The translations under genes were made by a program, and so were the position numbers. Below, piece by piece: positions 33,580 to 44,620 of a DNA stretch of 64,000 nt; position 1 is the first letter of the stretch; every line of letters begins with the position of its first letter. Source of the stretch: Anaerolineae bacterium (lineage in GTDB: Bacteria > Chloroflexota > Anaerolineae > Aggregatilineales > Phototrophicaceae); assembly GCA_020849765.1 (NCBI GenBank), contig JADLAY010000024.1, positions 124,001 to 188,000 on the forward strand, read 5' to 3'. The notes beneath the pieces were generated by a model. The model did no database searches. It was not told where the DNA came from and saw nothing but the letters and a program-made list of their open reading frames with translations.

Positions 33580-35172
33580 TTGATCATCACGGGAAAGCAC
33601 CTGATTGCGGGCGAATGGACGCAGGCGAATGCGCCGACGTTCGCGAGCGTCAACCCGCGGACGAAACTCCCCGGCGCGAACGTATTCGCGGAAGCCAGCG
33701 CCGACGAGATCGACCGCGCTGTGGAGGCTGCGGCAGCGGCCTTCACCGAAACGCGCAACTACGCACCGGAGCAGCGCGCGCAATTCTTGGAGGCGGTCGC
33801 GGCTGAGATCGAGGCGCTGGGCGACGAACTGTTGCAGGTGTGTGACGCCGAGACCGGCCTTGGCCTGCCACGCCTGACCGGTGAGCGCGGGCGTACGACC
33901 GGCCAACTGCGCGCCTTTGCAGAGCACGTCCGCGAAGGATCGTACGTCGAGGCGATCATCGACACGGCGCTGCCGGAGCGCCAGCCCGCGCCGCGCCCGG
34001 ACATCCGCCGCATGTTGATCCCGATCGGGCCGGTGGCGGTCTTCTCGCCGAACAACTTCCCGCTCGCCTTCAGCGTCGCCGGGGGCGATAGCGCGTCCGC
34101 CTTCGCGGCGGGCTGCCCGGTGATCGTCAAGGGGCATCCGAGCCATCCGGCCACGTCGGAACTGGTCGCCGGGGCGATTGCGTGCGCGGTCGAGCAGTGC
34201 GGCTTCCCGGCGGGCTTCTTCTCGTTGTTGCAAGGGGCAGGTGTCGAGGTCGGGCAGGCGCTGGTCAAGCATCCCAGGCTGGCCGCCGTCGGCTTCACCG
34301 GCTCGTTTCGCGGCGGGCGCGCCATCTTCGACACGGCTGCCGCACGCCCGAAGCCGATCCCGGTCTACGCGGAGATGGGCAGCGTCAACCCGGTCGTCAT
34401 CCTGCCGGACGCCGTGGCGACGAAGGGCGATGGCCTCGTGAGCGCGATCGCCGGGTCAGTGACGCTCGGCTCCGGCCAGTTCTGCACGAATCCCGGCCTG
34501 ATCTTCATGGTCGACTCGGAAGCTTCGAGCGTATTCGTAGGTGACGTCGCCAAGGCGATGGCGGCGCAGGCGCCCGGCGTGCTGCTCAATGCGGGCGTCG
34601 AGGCGACGCTTGACCGGCAGGTGAGCCGGACGCTGGGCAAAGCGGCGGTCACCCTCGTCACCGGTGGGGCGGTTGCTCACAGCGACGGCTTTTGCTATGC
34701 CAACACCGTTATGCAGACGACCGGCGCGGCCTTCCTCGACGATCCCGGCCTGACCGACGAGCACTTCGGGCCGGTGACGCTGTTCGTCATGTGCGAGTCG
34801 CTCGACCAGATCAAGACGATCATCACGCGGCTCGATGGTAACCTGACGGCGACCGTCCACGCCAGTGACGCGGAACTGGCGACCGCCGGCGATCTGTTCG
34901 ACCTGCTGCGCGAGATCTGCGGCCGGCTGATCCTGAACGGCGTGCCGACGGGCGTCGAGGTCGTCCACGCGATGGTGCACGGTGGGCCGTATCCGGCGAC
35001 GAGCGCGCCCAATTCGACCTCGGTCGGGCGGACGGCGATCCAGCGCTTCCTGCGTCCGGTCGCCTATCAGAATCTGCCGGATGCGCTGCTGCCCGACGCG
35101 TTGAAGGACGCCAACCCGCTCGGTATCTGGCGCATCGTCGATAACGCCCACACGCGCGATGCGATTGGGTAG
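33580..35172 (+). CDS. 2,5-dioxovalerate (alpha-ketoglutarate semialdehyde) dehydrogenase, NADP-type
   Basis: The 530-residue aldehyde dehydrogenase has catalytic Cys302 (GQFCTNPG), general base Glu265 (YAEMGSVNP) and SPNNFPLAF. It belongs to the branch that contains ketoglutarate semialdehyde dehydrogenases. The start is TTG at 33580, with GAGGAGG (33567-33573) six bases upstream. No ATG or GTG fits better. It oxidises the dioxopentanoate made by the upstream dehydratase to 2-oxoglutarate, linking pentose breakdown to the TCA cycle. Confidence 0.88.
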   Translation: MIITGKHLIAGEWTQANAPTFASVNPRTKLPGANVFAEASADEIDRAVEAAAAAFTETRNYAPEQRAQFLEAVAAEIEALGDELLQVCDAETGLGLPRLTGERGRTTGQLRAFAEHVREGSYVEAIIDTALPERQPAPRPDIRRMLIPIGPVAVFSPNNFPLAFSVAGGDSASAFAAGCPVIVKGHPSHPATSELVAGAIACAVEQCGFPAGFFSLLQGAGVEVGQALVKHPRLAAVGFTGSFRGGRAIFDTAAARPKPIPVYAEMGSVNPVVILPDAVATKGDGLVSAIAGSVTLGSGQFCTNPGLIFMVDSEASSVFVGDVAKAMAAQAPGVLLNAGVEATLDRQVSRTLGKAAVTLVTGGAVAHSDGFCYANTVMQTTGAAFLDDPGLTDEHFGPVTLFVMCESLDQIKTIITRLDGNLTATVHASDAELATAGDLFDLLREICGRLILNGVPTGVEVVHAMVHGGPYPATSAPNSTSVGRTAIQRFLRPVAYQNLPDALLPDALKDANPLGIWRIVDNAHTRDAIG

Positions 35173-35173
35173 G

Positions 35174-35220
35174 GTGCTCAGTTCTCAGTGCTCGGTGCTC
35201 AGTATTACGCTCATTGAGCG
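35174..35220. repeat. Short direct repeats and a hairpin between convergent genes
   Basis: GTGCTC(A/G)GT occurs three times (35174-35182, 35188-35196, 35195-35203). A small perfect hairpin CGCTCA-T-TGAGCG (35208-35220) follows. The block lies between the dehydrogenase and the convergent kinase gene. It may act as a weak bidirectional stop, but no T-run is present. Confidence 0.4.
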
Positions 35221-35269
35221 CCGGGCTGGCAACCGTACCTTGGACAGAGACGATGACACCTCCTCGTGC

Positions 35270-36817
35270 TTATGCCTGCGCTGATCGGCGCTGGATTTTG
35301 GCCAGGCGCGTGAAATCGGGCATCAGCTTGTCCGAGAGCGATAGATACAGCTCGAACATCTCCTCGTAGAGCGCGTGCCGCTTCGCGTCCGGCTCGTAGA
35401 CAGTGCGCTGCGGCAGGCTGCGGTCGATGGCGTCGGCCAGGTCTTCGGCACCGCCTAGCGCACGCGCGACCATCAGGGCCAGCCCCAGCGTGTTATCACC
35501 TGCGCTGCCATCCTCACGTTTGGCGACGACGAACGGCCGGTTGGTGATGTCCGCCTTGATCTGGCACCAGACCGCGCTGCGGGCCGCGCCGCCGATGCCG
35601 ATCCACTCCGAGATCGACGCGCCGCGCGCGTCGGCGACCTTGACGTTGTGATAGACGGCGAAGGCGCAGCCCTCCATTATCGCGCGCAGGATGTCGCCCC
35701 GCGTCGTCTGGTAGGAAAGCCCGAAGAAGACCCCGCGTGCATCACTGTTCCAGATCGGCGAACGCTCACCCGCCATGTAGGGCAGGAAGATCAGGCCATC
35801 CGCGCCGGGCTGTGCGCGCTCGACCTCACGGTTGATCACGTCGTAGGCGGAGGTGCCGAGCAGCTCCGCGGCATCGACCTCGATCTGGCCGAGCGTCTCG
35901 CGGAACCAGCCGAGCAGGCCGCCGCCGACGGTGCCGCCCTGGAGCAGATAGCAGCCGGGCACGACGTGATGCGAGAAGATCAGGCGCGGCTCGACGACCA
36001 CCTGATCCGTACACAGCGAGAAGCCGAAAGCCGTGCCGCCCTGGTCGGCGGTTTGCCCGGCGCGCGCCACGCCCGATCCGAAAGCGCCCGCCGCCGCATC
36101 CAGGCATCCGGCGATGACAGGCGTACCCACCGCGAGGCCGGTCGCCTGCGCGGCCTCTGGGCTGACCTGGCCGACGATGTCACCCGACGCATGCAGCGGC
36201 GGCAGCTTTTCGAGCGGGATCTGCAACACGTCGGCAGCGCGTTCGTCCCAGCGCTCCTTGCGGATGTCAAAGCAGTGATAGCCATACGCCTGCGTGAAGT
36301 CGCACGAGAAGACGCCGGTCAAGCGATGCACGATGTAGCCGGTTGCATCCAGGAAGCGATGCGCCGCGCGGTAGACGTCCGGTTGCTGCTCGCGCAGCCA
36401 GATCAGCTTGGGCGTCAGGTAGGCGGCGTCGAGCGGGTTGGCGACCAGATCGACCAGCCGGTCGGCCTCCGGGAGCTGACGCAGCGTTCGCGCTTGATCG
36501 TCCGCGCGCCGGTCGAGCCAGATCGGGGCCGCGCACAGAGCCTGGCCGCGCGCATCGACCGGGACGAGCGTCCAGCCGATCGCGTCGACGCCGACCCCGG
36601 CGATCTCATGTGGAGCGACTCCGCTCTGTGCCAGGACGGCCTGCGTGGCAGAACAGATGGCCTGCCACCAATCGTTGGGATTCATCTCTGCCCAGGTCGG
36701 TTGGGGGCGGTGGAGCGGGTAACCGGTACTGGCCTGGGCGAGCAGGGTGCCGTCATCGCGCCAGAGGCCAACTTTCGTACTGGATGTGCCTAAATCAAGG
36801 CCGAGGAAACATGTCAC
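35270..36817 (-). CDS. xylB: FGGY-family carbohydrate kinase, probably xylulokinase
   Basis: The 515-residue protein has the FGGY start CFLGLDLGTSSTKVGLW, then VGVDAIGWTLVPVD, QGGTAFGFSLCTD and the adenosine motif GIGGAARSAVWCQI. The start is GTG. It would phosphorylate a ketopentose such as D-xylulose. It is divergent from the SorC regulator whose downstream operon encodes a xylitol-type dehydrogenase, so xylulose is the logical substrate. Gluconate or ribulose cannot be excluded by sequence alone. Confidence 0.8.
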   Translation of the reverse strand: MTCFLGLDLGTSSTKVGLWRDDGTLLAQASTGYPLHRPQPTWAEMNPNDWWQAICSATQAVLAQSGVAPHEIAGVGVDAIGWTLVPVDARGQALCAAPIWLDRRADDQARTLRQLPEADRLVDLVANPLDAAYLTPKLIWLREQQPDVYRAAHRFLDATGYIVHRLTGVFSCDFTQAYGYHCFDIRKERWDERAADVLQIPLEKLPPLHASGDIVGQVSPEAAQATGLAVGTPVIAGCLDAAAGAFGSGVARAGQTADQGGTAFGFSLCTDQVVVEPRLIFSHHVVPGCYLLQGGTVGGGLLGWFRETLGQIEVDAAELLGTSAYDVINREVERAQPGADGLIFLPYMAGERSPIWNSDARGVFFGLSYQTTRGDILRAIMEGCAFAVYHNVKVADARGASISEWIGIGGAARSAVWCQIKADITNRPFVVAKREDGSAGDNTLGLALMVARALGGAEDLADAIDRSLPQRTVYEPDAKRHALYEEMFELYLSLSDKLMPDFTRLAKIQRRSAQA

Positions 36818-36848
36818 CTGAAAATTCTTTCAATTTACGCAATATTTC

Positions 36849-36876
36849 TTGACAGGTTGCGTGCGCTGTATATACT
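36849..36876 (+). promoter_or_regulatory. Sigma70-type promoter of the SorC regulator
   Basis: TTGACA (36849-36854) and TATACT (36871-36876) are separated by 16 bases, a near-consensus promoter. Transcription would start near 36883, so the in-frame ATG at 36877 cannot be the start codon. The intergenic region is also the 5' region of the divergent kinase gene. Confidence 0.7.
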
Positions 36877-36909
36877 ATGCACTGTAACATTCGCTCAGAG
36901 TCTGGGCAA

Positions 36910-37902
36910 GTGCTCAAAATTGGTTTTCTCGTGAACGAAGATATTCGGTTACTAACGAAAGTTGCCACGCTCTATTATCAGGATCACCTCTCGCAACAAG
37001 AGGTGGCTTCCCGTTTGGGGCTGTCCCGGCAAACGGTGGGTCGACACTTGCGGCGTGCGTCCGAACTCGGCATCGTGCGCATCGAGATCTGCTCTGACCT
37101 GGCCTACGTCTCCGAACTGGAGATGGAACTTGAGCGCTTGTTTGGCCTGCTGGAAGTGATCGTGGTCTCCCCGGCGGCCGAAACTGACGATGCCATCAAG
37201 GCCGCGATTGGCGTGGCGACCGCGGAGTTCCTGGAGCGTCGGGTCAAAGATGGCGACACGGTCGGGATTGGCTCCGGCAGTTCGACGGTCTACCAGGGCG
37301 CTCTGCATCTGGCGCGAGCCTATATGCCGGACGTGACCGTCGTCAGCCTGACCGGCAGCGCGCCGCGTTCGCCGATGCCGTGGCATTCGGTCGTCTACGT
37401 CGTCGGCAAGGCCTGGCACGCGCGGACGATCATGCTCCCGGCGCCTGCCTTCGTCGACCGGCCCGAGATCAAGACCGCGCTCTTGAGCGACTCGAACATC
37501 GCCGCCGTCTTCGAACTCGCCGCGGCGGCCAACATCGTTGTCTACGGGATCGGCGTCGTTTCTGAAACGGCGTCGCCGTACCAGCAGGGACTGGTCGAAC
37601 ACGGCATGGTGCCGCTGATCAGCGCCAAGGGTGGGGTGGGTGAGATCATCGGCCACACCTTCACGCTGGAAGGCGAAGTCTGCTCGCCGGAGATGAGCGC
37701 GCGCACGATTGCCGTCGACCTGGAAAAACTACGCACGACCGAACTCTCGATTGCCGCCGCGGGCGGCCACTGGAAAGTCGACGCGATCTTCGGCGCACTG
37801 CGCGGTCGCTTCTGCAACGTCCTGATCACCGACGAGGATACCGCCCGTGCGTTGATCAAGCGCTGCAAGACTGGCATGAACGGGGCTGGCCCGGGCGCCT
37901 AA
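36910..37902 (+). CDS. SorC/DeoR-type sugar-binding transcriptional regulator
   Basis: The 330-residue protein has an N-terminal helix-turn-helix (LSQQEVASRLGLSRQTVGRH) and a large effector domain of the SorC type, with VGIGSGSSTVYQGA and ISAKGGVGEIIGHTF. Such regulators sense phosphorylated sugars. The start is taken as GTG 36910, downstream of the predicted transcript start. GTG 36931 is an alternative. It sits between the divergent kinase and the polyol transporter-dehydrogenase operon and likely controls both, with xylulose-5-phosphate as a candidate signal. Confidence 0.88.
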   Translation: MLKIGFLVNEDIRLLTKVATLYYQDHLSQQEVASRLGLSRQTVGRHLRRASELGIVRIEICSDLAYVSELEMELERLFGLLEVIVVSPAAETDDAIKAAIGVATAEFLERRVKDGDTVGIGSGSSTVYQGALHLARAYMPDVTVVSLTGSAPRSPMPWHSVVYVVGKAWHARTIMLPAPAFVDRPEIKTALLSDSNIAAVFELAAAANIVVYGIGVVSETASPYQQGLVEHGMVPLISAKGGVGEIIGHTFTLEGEVCSPEMSARTIAVDLEKLRTTELSIAAAGGHWKVDAIFGALRGRFCNVLITDEDTARALIKRCKTGMNGAGPGA

Positions 37903-37911
37903 ATATCTTGC

Positions 37912-37937
37912 GTTATCCCGCCCTGAAGGCGGATAAC
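37912..37937 (+). terminator. Stem-loop after the SorC gene
   Basis: GTTATCCCGCC pairs with GGCGGATAAC with one bulged C and a CTGAA loop, nine bases after the stop codon. No T-run follows, so it may be a partial terminator that separates regulator from transporter expression. Confidence 0.45.
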
Positions 37938-38044
37938 CTGAATCGGGAAACAAGCGAGACGAAAGGAGGTAGGCAGAAACCATTGCGCATGAGCTTGAAC
38001 GTAGTGCTCGCTTTTGTCCAATTTGAGATGAGGAAAGACTGATC

Positions 38045-39493
<1,449 letters not shown>

Positions 39494-39526
39494 ACATAGG
39501 GCGTAAACACGCCTGCCGATAATCGT

Positions 39527-39560
39527 GGTGCAGCGTGGGCGCGTGCGTGCGCGCTGCACC
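39527..39560 (+). other. Stem-loop between binding-protein and permease genes
   Basis: GGTGCAGCG (39527-39535) and CGCTGCACC (39552-39560) form a perfect 9-bp stem, with a GC-rich interior that can extend it. It lies 34 bases after the binding-protein stop, the same position as the hairpins in the other two import operons of this window. Confidence 0.65.
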
Positions 39561-39610
39561 AGCCTCTTCACTTTCGGCGTCGCTCAGCGTTAGGAAGAAA
39601 GGATAACGGC

Positions 39611-40483
39611 GTGCGCAGAACAAGAACCGGGTGGCTGTTGCTTGCCCCCTCAATGATAATCTTGTTTGTGGTCGGCATCGTGCCGTTTATTTATGTACTT
39701 TACGTCGGCTTCTTCGACTGGAATCTTTTTTCTGCGTCGCGTGAGATGACCTTCAATGGCGTGAACAACTACCGCCAATTGGTTTTCGATCCACTCTTTC
39801 TCGACGCGATCTGGGTGACGATCCGCTTCACGTTCTTCGCCGTCGTCAGTCAGTTGATCATCGGGTTCTTCCTGGCGCAGCTTCTGCTCCGAGACTTTCC
39901 CGGCAAATCGTTCTTCCGCACGATCCACACCGTGCCGCTGATGATCGCGCCGATCGCCATCGGGGCCATCTGGCGCCTGCTGACGATCCCCGGCTTCGGG
40001 CCGATCCCGTATTTGCTCGACCGCTGGTTCGACTTCGAATTCAACATCGGCAACAATGCGACTCAGGCCTTTCTGGCCATCGTCATCATGGATATCTGGC
40101 ATTGGACGCCGTTTGTGACGCTGACGATGCTGGCCGGTTTGTCGGCGCTGCCCGCGGAGCCGCGCGAGGCGGCACAGGTCGACGGCGCGAACAGCTGGCA
40201 GATTTTCCGCTTCATCACACTGCCGCAGATGCAGCCGGTCGTGCTGACGGTGCTCTTCATCCGCATCATGGATGGCTTACGCACGGTCGACGAGATCAAC
40301 ATGTTGACGAACGGCGGCGGGCCGGGTACGTCGACGCGAACGATTGGCATTCACATCTTCCGCGTGGTCTTCCCGCAAACGGACTACGGCTATGGTTCGG
40401 CCATGTCGCTGCTCACGCTTTACCTGACGATTGTGGCCTGCTGGTTCTTATTTGTTTCGCTCACGGCGGTGCGCAAGCGTTAA
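39611..40483 (+). CDS. Polyol ABC transporter permease 1
   Basis: The 290-residue six-helix membrane protein starts at GTG 39611, with GAAAGGA upstream. The first helix is WLLLAPSMIILFVVGIVPFI and the EAA loop is EAAQVDGANSWQIFRFITLP. It lacks a long N-tail, as in GlpP-type permeases. It pairs with the permease at 40525. Confidence 0.92.
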   Translation: MRRTRTGWLLLAPSMIILFVVGIVPFIYVLYVGFFDWNLFSASREMTFNGVNNYRQLVFDPLFLDAIWVTIRFTFFAVVSQLIIGFFLAQLLLRDFPGKSFFRTIHTVPLMIAPIAIGAIWRLLTIPGFGPIPYLLDRWFDFEFNIGNNATQAFLAIVIMDIWHWTPFVTLTMLAGLSALPAEPREAAQVDGANSWQIFRFITLPQMQPVVLTVLFIRIMDGLRTVDEINMLTNGGGPGTSTRTIGIHIFRVVFPQTDYGYGSAMSLLTLYLTIVACWFLFVSLTAVRKR

Positions 40484-40524
40484 CGACGCTCGCCTGACGT
40501 GCTTATCAAGGTGAAGCCAAGCTT

Positions 40525-41388
40525 ATGAAAATCAATACGCGAAAAGTGCTCAGCTACGCGTTCACCTACGTGGTGTGGATCATCGTCACGATCGTCACGA
40601 TCCTGCCCGTTTACTGGATGTTCGTCATTTCGGCGCGTAGCCGTGTCGAACTGTTCAACGCGCCTAATCTGATCATTTCTTCGTTCTACACGCAAAACTA
40701 CACCAACGTCATCTATGACCGGACGTTTCAGTCGTACATGATGAACTCGGTCATCGTCTCAACCGGGAACGCCGTCCTCGTCACCGCGCTGGCGCTGCTG
40801 GCGACCTATGCCCTGTCACGTTACGACCTGGTCGGCAAAGACAACATCTTCTTCACGACGCTGACGCAGCGCATGGCGCCGCCTGCGGCGTTCTTGCTGC
40901 CGCTGTTCCTGCTCTACACGCAGGTGTTCGCGTTCGGCGAGGGCAGGGCGCGCTGGGATCTGTATGACACGCAAATCGGTTTGATCCTGCTCTACTGCGT
41001 CTTCAACCTGCCGTTCGCCATCTGGCTGCTCAAAGGCATCATCGACGGCATCCCGGTTGAGCTGGACGAAGCGGCTTACGTCGACGGCGCAACGACGTCG
41101 ATGGTGATCCGGCGCATCATTCTGCCGTTGGCCGCGCCGGGCCTGGCGGTGACGTTGATCCTGAGTTGGGTCTTTGCCTGGAACGAGTACCTGCTGGCGG
41201 CGACGCTGACGAATTTCAACGCGCGCACGATCACGACCGGGTTGGCGGAGTTCGTCACGGTGACGGGCACCAACTGGGGCGAAATGGCCGCCGTCGCCAT
41301 GCTGACGCTGGTGCCGTCGCTGATCGTGGTCGCATTTGCTCAGCGCTACCTCGTCGCCGGTTTGACGTTCGGCGCAGTCAAGAATTAG
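40525..41388 (+). CDS. Polyol ABC transporter permease 2
   Basis: The 287-residue six-helix membrane protein has the EAA loop [20 protein letters not shown] and ends with [14 protein letters not shown]. It is the GlpQ-type partner of the preceding permease. No ABC ATPase gene follows; instead there is a small membrane protein at 41409. Confidence 0.92.
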   Translation: MKINTRKVLSYAFTYVVWIIVTIVTILPVYWMFVISARSRVELFNAPNLIISSFYTQNYTNVIYDRTFQSYMMNSVIVSTGNAVLVTALALLATYALSRYDLVGKDNIFFTTLTQRMAPPAAFLLPLFLLYTQVFAFGEGRARWDLYDTQIGLILLYCVFNLPFAIWLLKGIIDGIPVELDEAAYVDGATTSMVIRRIILPLAAPGLAVTLILSWVFAWNEYLLAATLTNFNARTITTGLAEFVTVTGTNWGEMAAVAMLTLVPSLIVVAFAQRYLVAGLTFGAVKN

Positions 41389-41408
41389 GCGCCCTGAGGA
41401 GTACCATT

Positions 41409-41636
41409 ATGAGTGATCAGGATAGCATTCATCACCCTGTCGAGCATGAAGTCGAAGACGACCGGCCCCATCTGCTGCCGATCTACACCAACATGTTCGA
41501 CCGTGTGTTCATCTCCGTCGTGATCATGGTTGCCATCCACTTGTTCTGGCTGCGCTTCCTGGAAGTGTATCTGTCACTGTATGTGGCAACCATCATCTCG
41601 CTCGTCGTGGGCTACATTATCATTCGGCGGGGCTGA
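41409..41636 (+). CDS. Small membrane protein, DUF2160/GlpU-like
   Basis: The 75-residue protein starts at ATG 41409, with GAGGAG (41396-41401) seven bases upstream. After a charged N-tail it has two helices: FDRVFISVVIMVAIHLFWLR and YVATIISLVVGYIIIRR. The DRxFI...IHLxWL segment resembles the DUF2160 protein (GlpU) that accompanies glycerol/polyol ABC transporters in proteobacteria, but without that family's N-terminal half. Its place right after the two permeases matches. It is probably an accessory subunit of the importer. Homology is proposed from memory of the family pattern. Confidence 0.7.
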   Translation: MSDQDSIHHPVEHEVEDDRPHLLPIYTNMFDRVFISVVIMVAIHLFWLRFLEVYLSLYVATIISLVVGYIIIRRG

Positions 41637-41690
41637 TTGACGCGTCGATGCGCGACGCATCGGCCAATCGCCGTAGAGGAGAGTGTCGGC

Positions 41691-42731
41691 ATGGAAGCCG
41701 TCGTACTGGAAAGACAAAAAGAACTTACGATTCGCGACATTGAACTGGATGAACCGCTCGGCCCGCACGATGTGCGGGTCGCTCTGCGCACGGTCGGCGT
41801 GTGCGGCAGCGACGTGCACTACTACGAGTGGGGCGCCATCGGCCCCTACGTCGTGCGTGAGCCGATGGTGCTCGGCCACGAAGCCTCCGGCAGGGTGGTC
41901 GAGGTCGGCTCGGAAGTCACACACCTGAAGGTGGGCGACCGCGTCTGCATGGAGCCGGGCATCCCCGACCCGAACAGCCGGGCGACGCGCCTGGGCCTGT
42001 ACAACCTCGACCCGGCCGTGCGCTTCTGGGCGACGCCGCCGGTGCATGGGATTCTGCGCCCGACAGTCGTGCATCCCGAAGCCTTCACGTTCAAACTGCC
42101 GGATAACGTCAGCTATGAAGAAGGCGCGATGGTCGAGCCGCTCGCTGTCGGCATGCACGGCGCCAACAAGGCGCGCATCCGGCCGGGCGACGTGGCCGTC
42201 GTCAGCGGCGCCGGGCCAATCGGCATGCTGCAGGCGCTGGCGGCGCTGGCCGGTGGCTGCAGCCAGGTGATCATGAGCGACGTGGTGCAGCCGAAGCTCG
42301 ATCTGGCGGCGTCGCTTGGGCCGATCACGCCCGTCAACGCCGCGAAAGAGAGCCTCAAAGACGTCGTCATGGATTTGACCGACGGCTGGGGTGCCGACAT
42401 CGTCTTCGAGTGCAGCGGCAATCAGAAGGCCGCCGAGAGCGTGTTTGAGCCGCTGTGCCCTGGCGGCTGCGTCGTGCTGGTCGGCATTCCGGGCCAGCCA
42501 TTCGGTTTCGACGTGACCAAATCGCAGGCGAAAGAAGCGCGCGTCGAGAGCGTCTTCCGCTACGCGCACGTGTATCCACGCGCCATCGCCTTGATCGCCA
42601 GCGGCCAGCTCAACGTCAAGCCGCTGATCACCGATACGTTTAGCTTTGCTGAGAGCGTTCAGGCTTTCGAGTATGCGGCGCACATGCCGTCGACTTCGGT
42701 CAAGGTTCAGATTGAAGTCGCGAAAGACTGA
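41691..42731 (+). CDS. Xylitol dehydrogenase-like zinc alcohol dehydrogenase (D-xylulose reductase)
   Basis: The 346-residue medium-chain dehydrogenase has catalytic zinc ligands Cys38 ([10 protein letters not shown]) and His63-Glu64 (LGHEASG), and a Rossmann motif [10 protein letters not shown]. The segment [11 protein letters not shown], then [20 protein letters not shown], is typical of xylitol dehydrogenases. The four structural-zinc cysteines of other family members are absent from it. ATG 41691 follows AGAGGAGAG. It oxidises xylitol to D-xylulose, or a similar polyol, with NAD+. The product suits the kinase at 35270. Confidence 0.88.
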   Translation: MEAVVLERQKELTIRDIELDEPLGPHDVRVALRTVGVCGSDVHYYEWGAIGPYVVREPMVLGHEASGRVVEVGSEVTHLKVGDRVCMEPGIPDPNSRATRLGLYNLDPAVRFWATPPVHGILRPTVVHPEAFTFKLPDNVSYEEGAMVEPLAVGMHGANKARIRPGDVAVVSGAGPIGMLQALAALAGGCSQVIMSDVVQPKLDLAASLGPITPVNAAKESLKDVVMDLTDGWGADIVFECSGNQKAAESVFEPLCPGGCVVLVGIPGQPFGFDVTKSQAKEARVESVFRYAHVYPRAIALIASGQLNVKPLITDTFSFAESVQAFEYAAHMPSTSVKVQIEVAKD

Positions 42732-42786
42732 GCGATAGTCGTCTGGGTAATTACTGGGGATTTTTCGCCACACTGGAGCAACGAAG

Positions 42787-43593
<807 letters not shown>

Positions 43594-43609
43594 GTTGAAA
43601 GCGAACTCT

Positions 43610-44620
43610 ATGAAAGCGGCGTTCATCACTGCGCCCAACAATACGAGTGTCATCACCGCGCCGGAGCCGCACGTGGGCCCGACCGACGTGCTGATCAAGG
43701 TGCAGGCGGCGGGTATCTGCGGGACGGACGTGCACATCCTCAAGGGTGAGTACGAGGCCAAGTACCCGCTGATCCCCGGCCACGAATTCAGCGGGGAAGT
43801 CGCGGCGGTTGGTGACCAGGTCATCCACTTCAAGGTGGGCGACCGCGTGACCGCCGACCCGAATATCCCGTGCAACCGCTGCTATTTCTGCCAGCGCAAC
43901 GAGCCGAATCAGTGCCGCGACCTGGGCGCGATCGGCGTCACGCGTAACGGCGCATTCGCGGAGTATGTCGTCGCACCGGAAGGCAACGTGTTCGCCATCG
44001 GCGACATGACGTACAAGGCGGCAGCGTTGATCGAGCCGCTGGCGTGCGTCGTCTGGGGGCTGAAGCAGGTCGAGATCCAGGCTGGTGACAGCGTGGTCAT
44101 CTTCGGCGCGGGGCCGATGGGCTGCCTGCTGGTGCAGGCGGTCAAGGTCTCCGGGGCGGCGCGCATTGTCGTGGTCGATACCAACCAGTATCGCCTCGAC
44201 CTGGCGGCGTCGTTGGGCGCGACCGAAACCGTGATCGCGGATGACAACCTGAAGAAGCGGCTGTTCGATCTCGAGGCGTTCGGCTACGACATCGTGGCTG
44301 ACGCGACCGGCGTGCCCGCCGTCATCCAGGCGATGTTTGCCTACGCCAAGCCGCGCGCCAAGGTCTGGATCTTTGGCGTGGCGCCCGCGGGGGCCAAGAT
44401 CGAGGCCGTGCCGTACGATATCTTCCGCAACGACATCAAGGTCATCGGGAGTTTCGCCGTCAACCGCACCTTCCCGCAAGCGATCGCGCTGATTCAGAAC
44501 GGGGCGATCCAGGTCGAGCCGTTGGTGTCGCATCAACTGCCGCTGGACGACTTCTCGCGCGGGATGGATCTGGTACAGCATGACCCGGCCAGGATGAAGA
44601 TTCAGTTCTCGCTGGCATGA
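43610..44620 (+). CDS. Zinc-dependent sugar-alcohol dehydrogenase (sorbitol/arabitol type)
   Basis: The 336-residue medium-chain dehydrogenase has catalytic zinc ligands Cys37 and His58-Glu59. Unlike the enzyme at 41691, it keeps all four structural-zinc cysteines (Cys88, 91, 94, 102 in CNRCYFCQRNEPNQC). The cofactor motif is FGAGPMGCLLVQ. ATG 43610 lies 16 bases after the SDR stop. A D-arabitol or sorbitol dehydrogenase role is likely. Having three dehydrogenases in one operon suggests use of several polyols. Confidence 0.87.
   Translation: MKAAFITAPNNTSVITAPEPHVGPTDVLIKVQAAGICGTDVHILKGEYEAKYPLIPGHEFSGEVAAVGDQVIHFKVGDRVTADPNIPCNRCYFCQRNEPNQCRDLGAIGVTRNGAFAEYVVAPEGNVFAIGDMTYKAAALIEPLACVVWGLKQVEIQAGDSVVIFGAGPMGCLLVQAVKVSGAARIVVVDTNQYRLDLAASLGATETVIADDNLKKRLFDLEAFGYDIVADATGVPAVIQAMFAYAKPRAKVWIFGVAPAGAKIEAVPYDIFRNDIKVIGSFAVNRTFPQAIALIQNGAIQVEPLVSHQLPLDDFSRGMDLVQHDPARMKIQFSLA

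Noticed and set aside
35174..35203. Repeated GTGCTC(A/G)GT words considered as a CRISPR-like or tandem array
   Set aside because: Only three 9-bp copies, two of them overlapping, without spacers of regular length.
37990..38043. A 17-codon ORF before the polyol binding-protein gene, after an AAAGGAGG
   Set aside because: The ribosome-like site is about 25 bases from the ATG, too far, and the peptide has no regulatory codon run.
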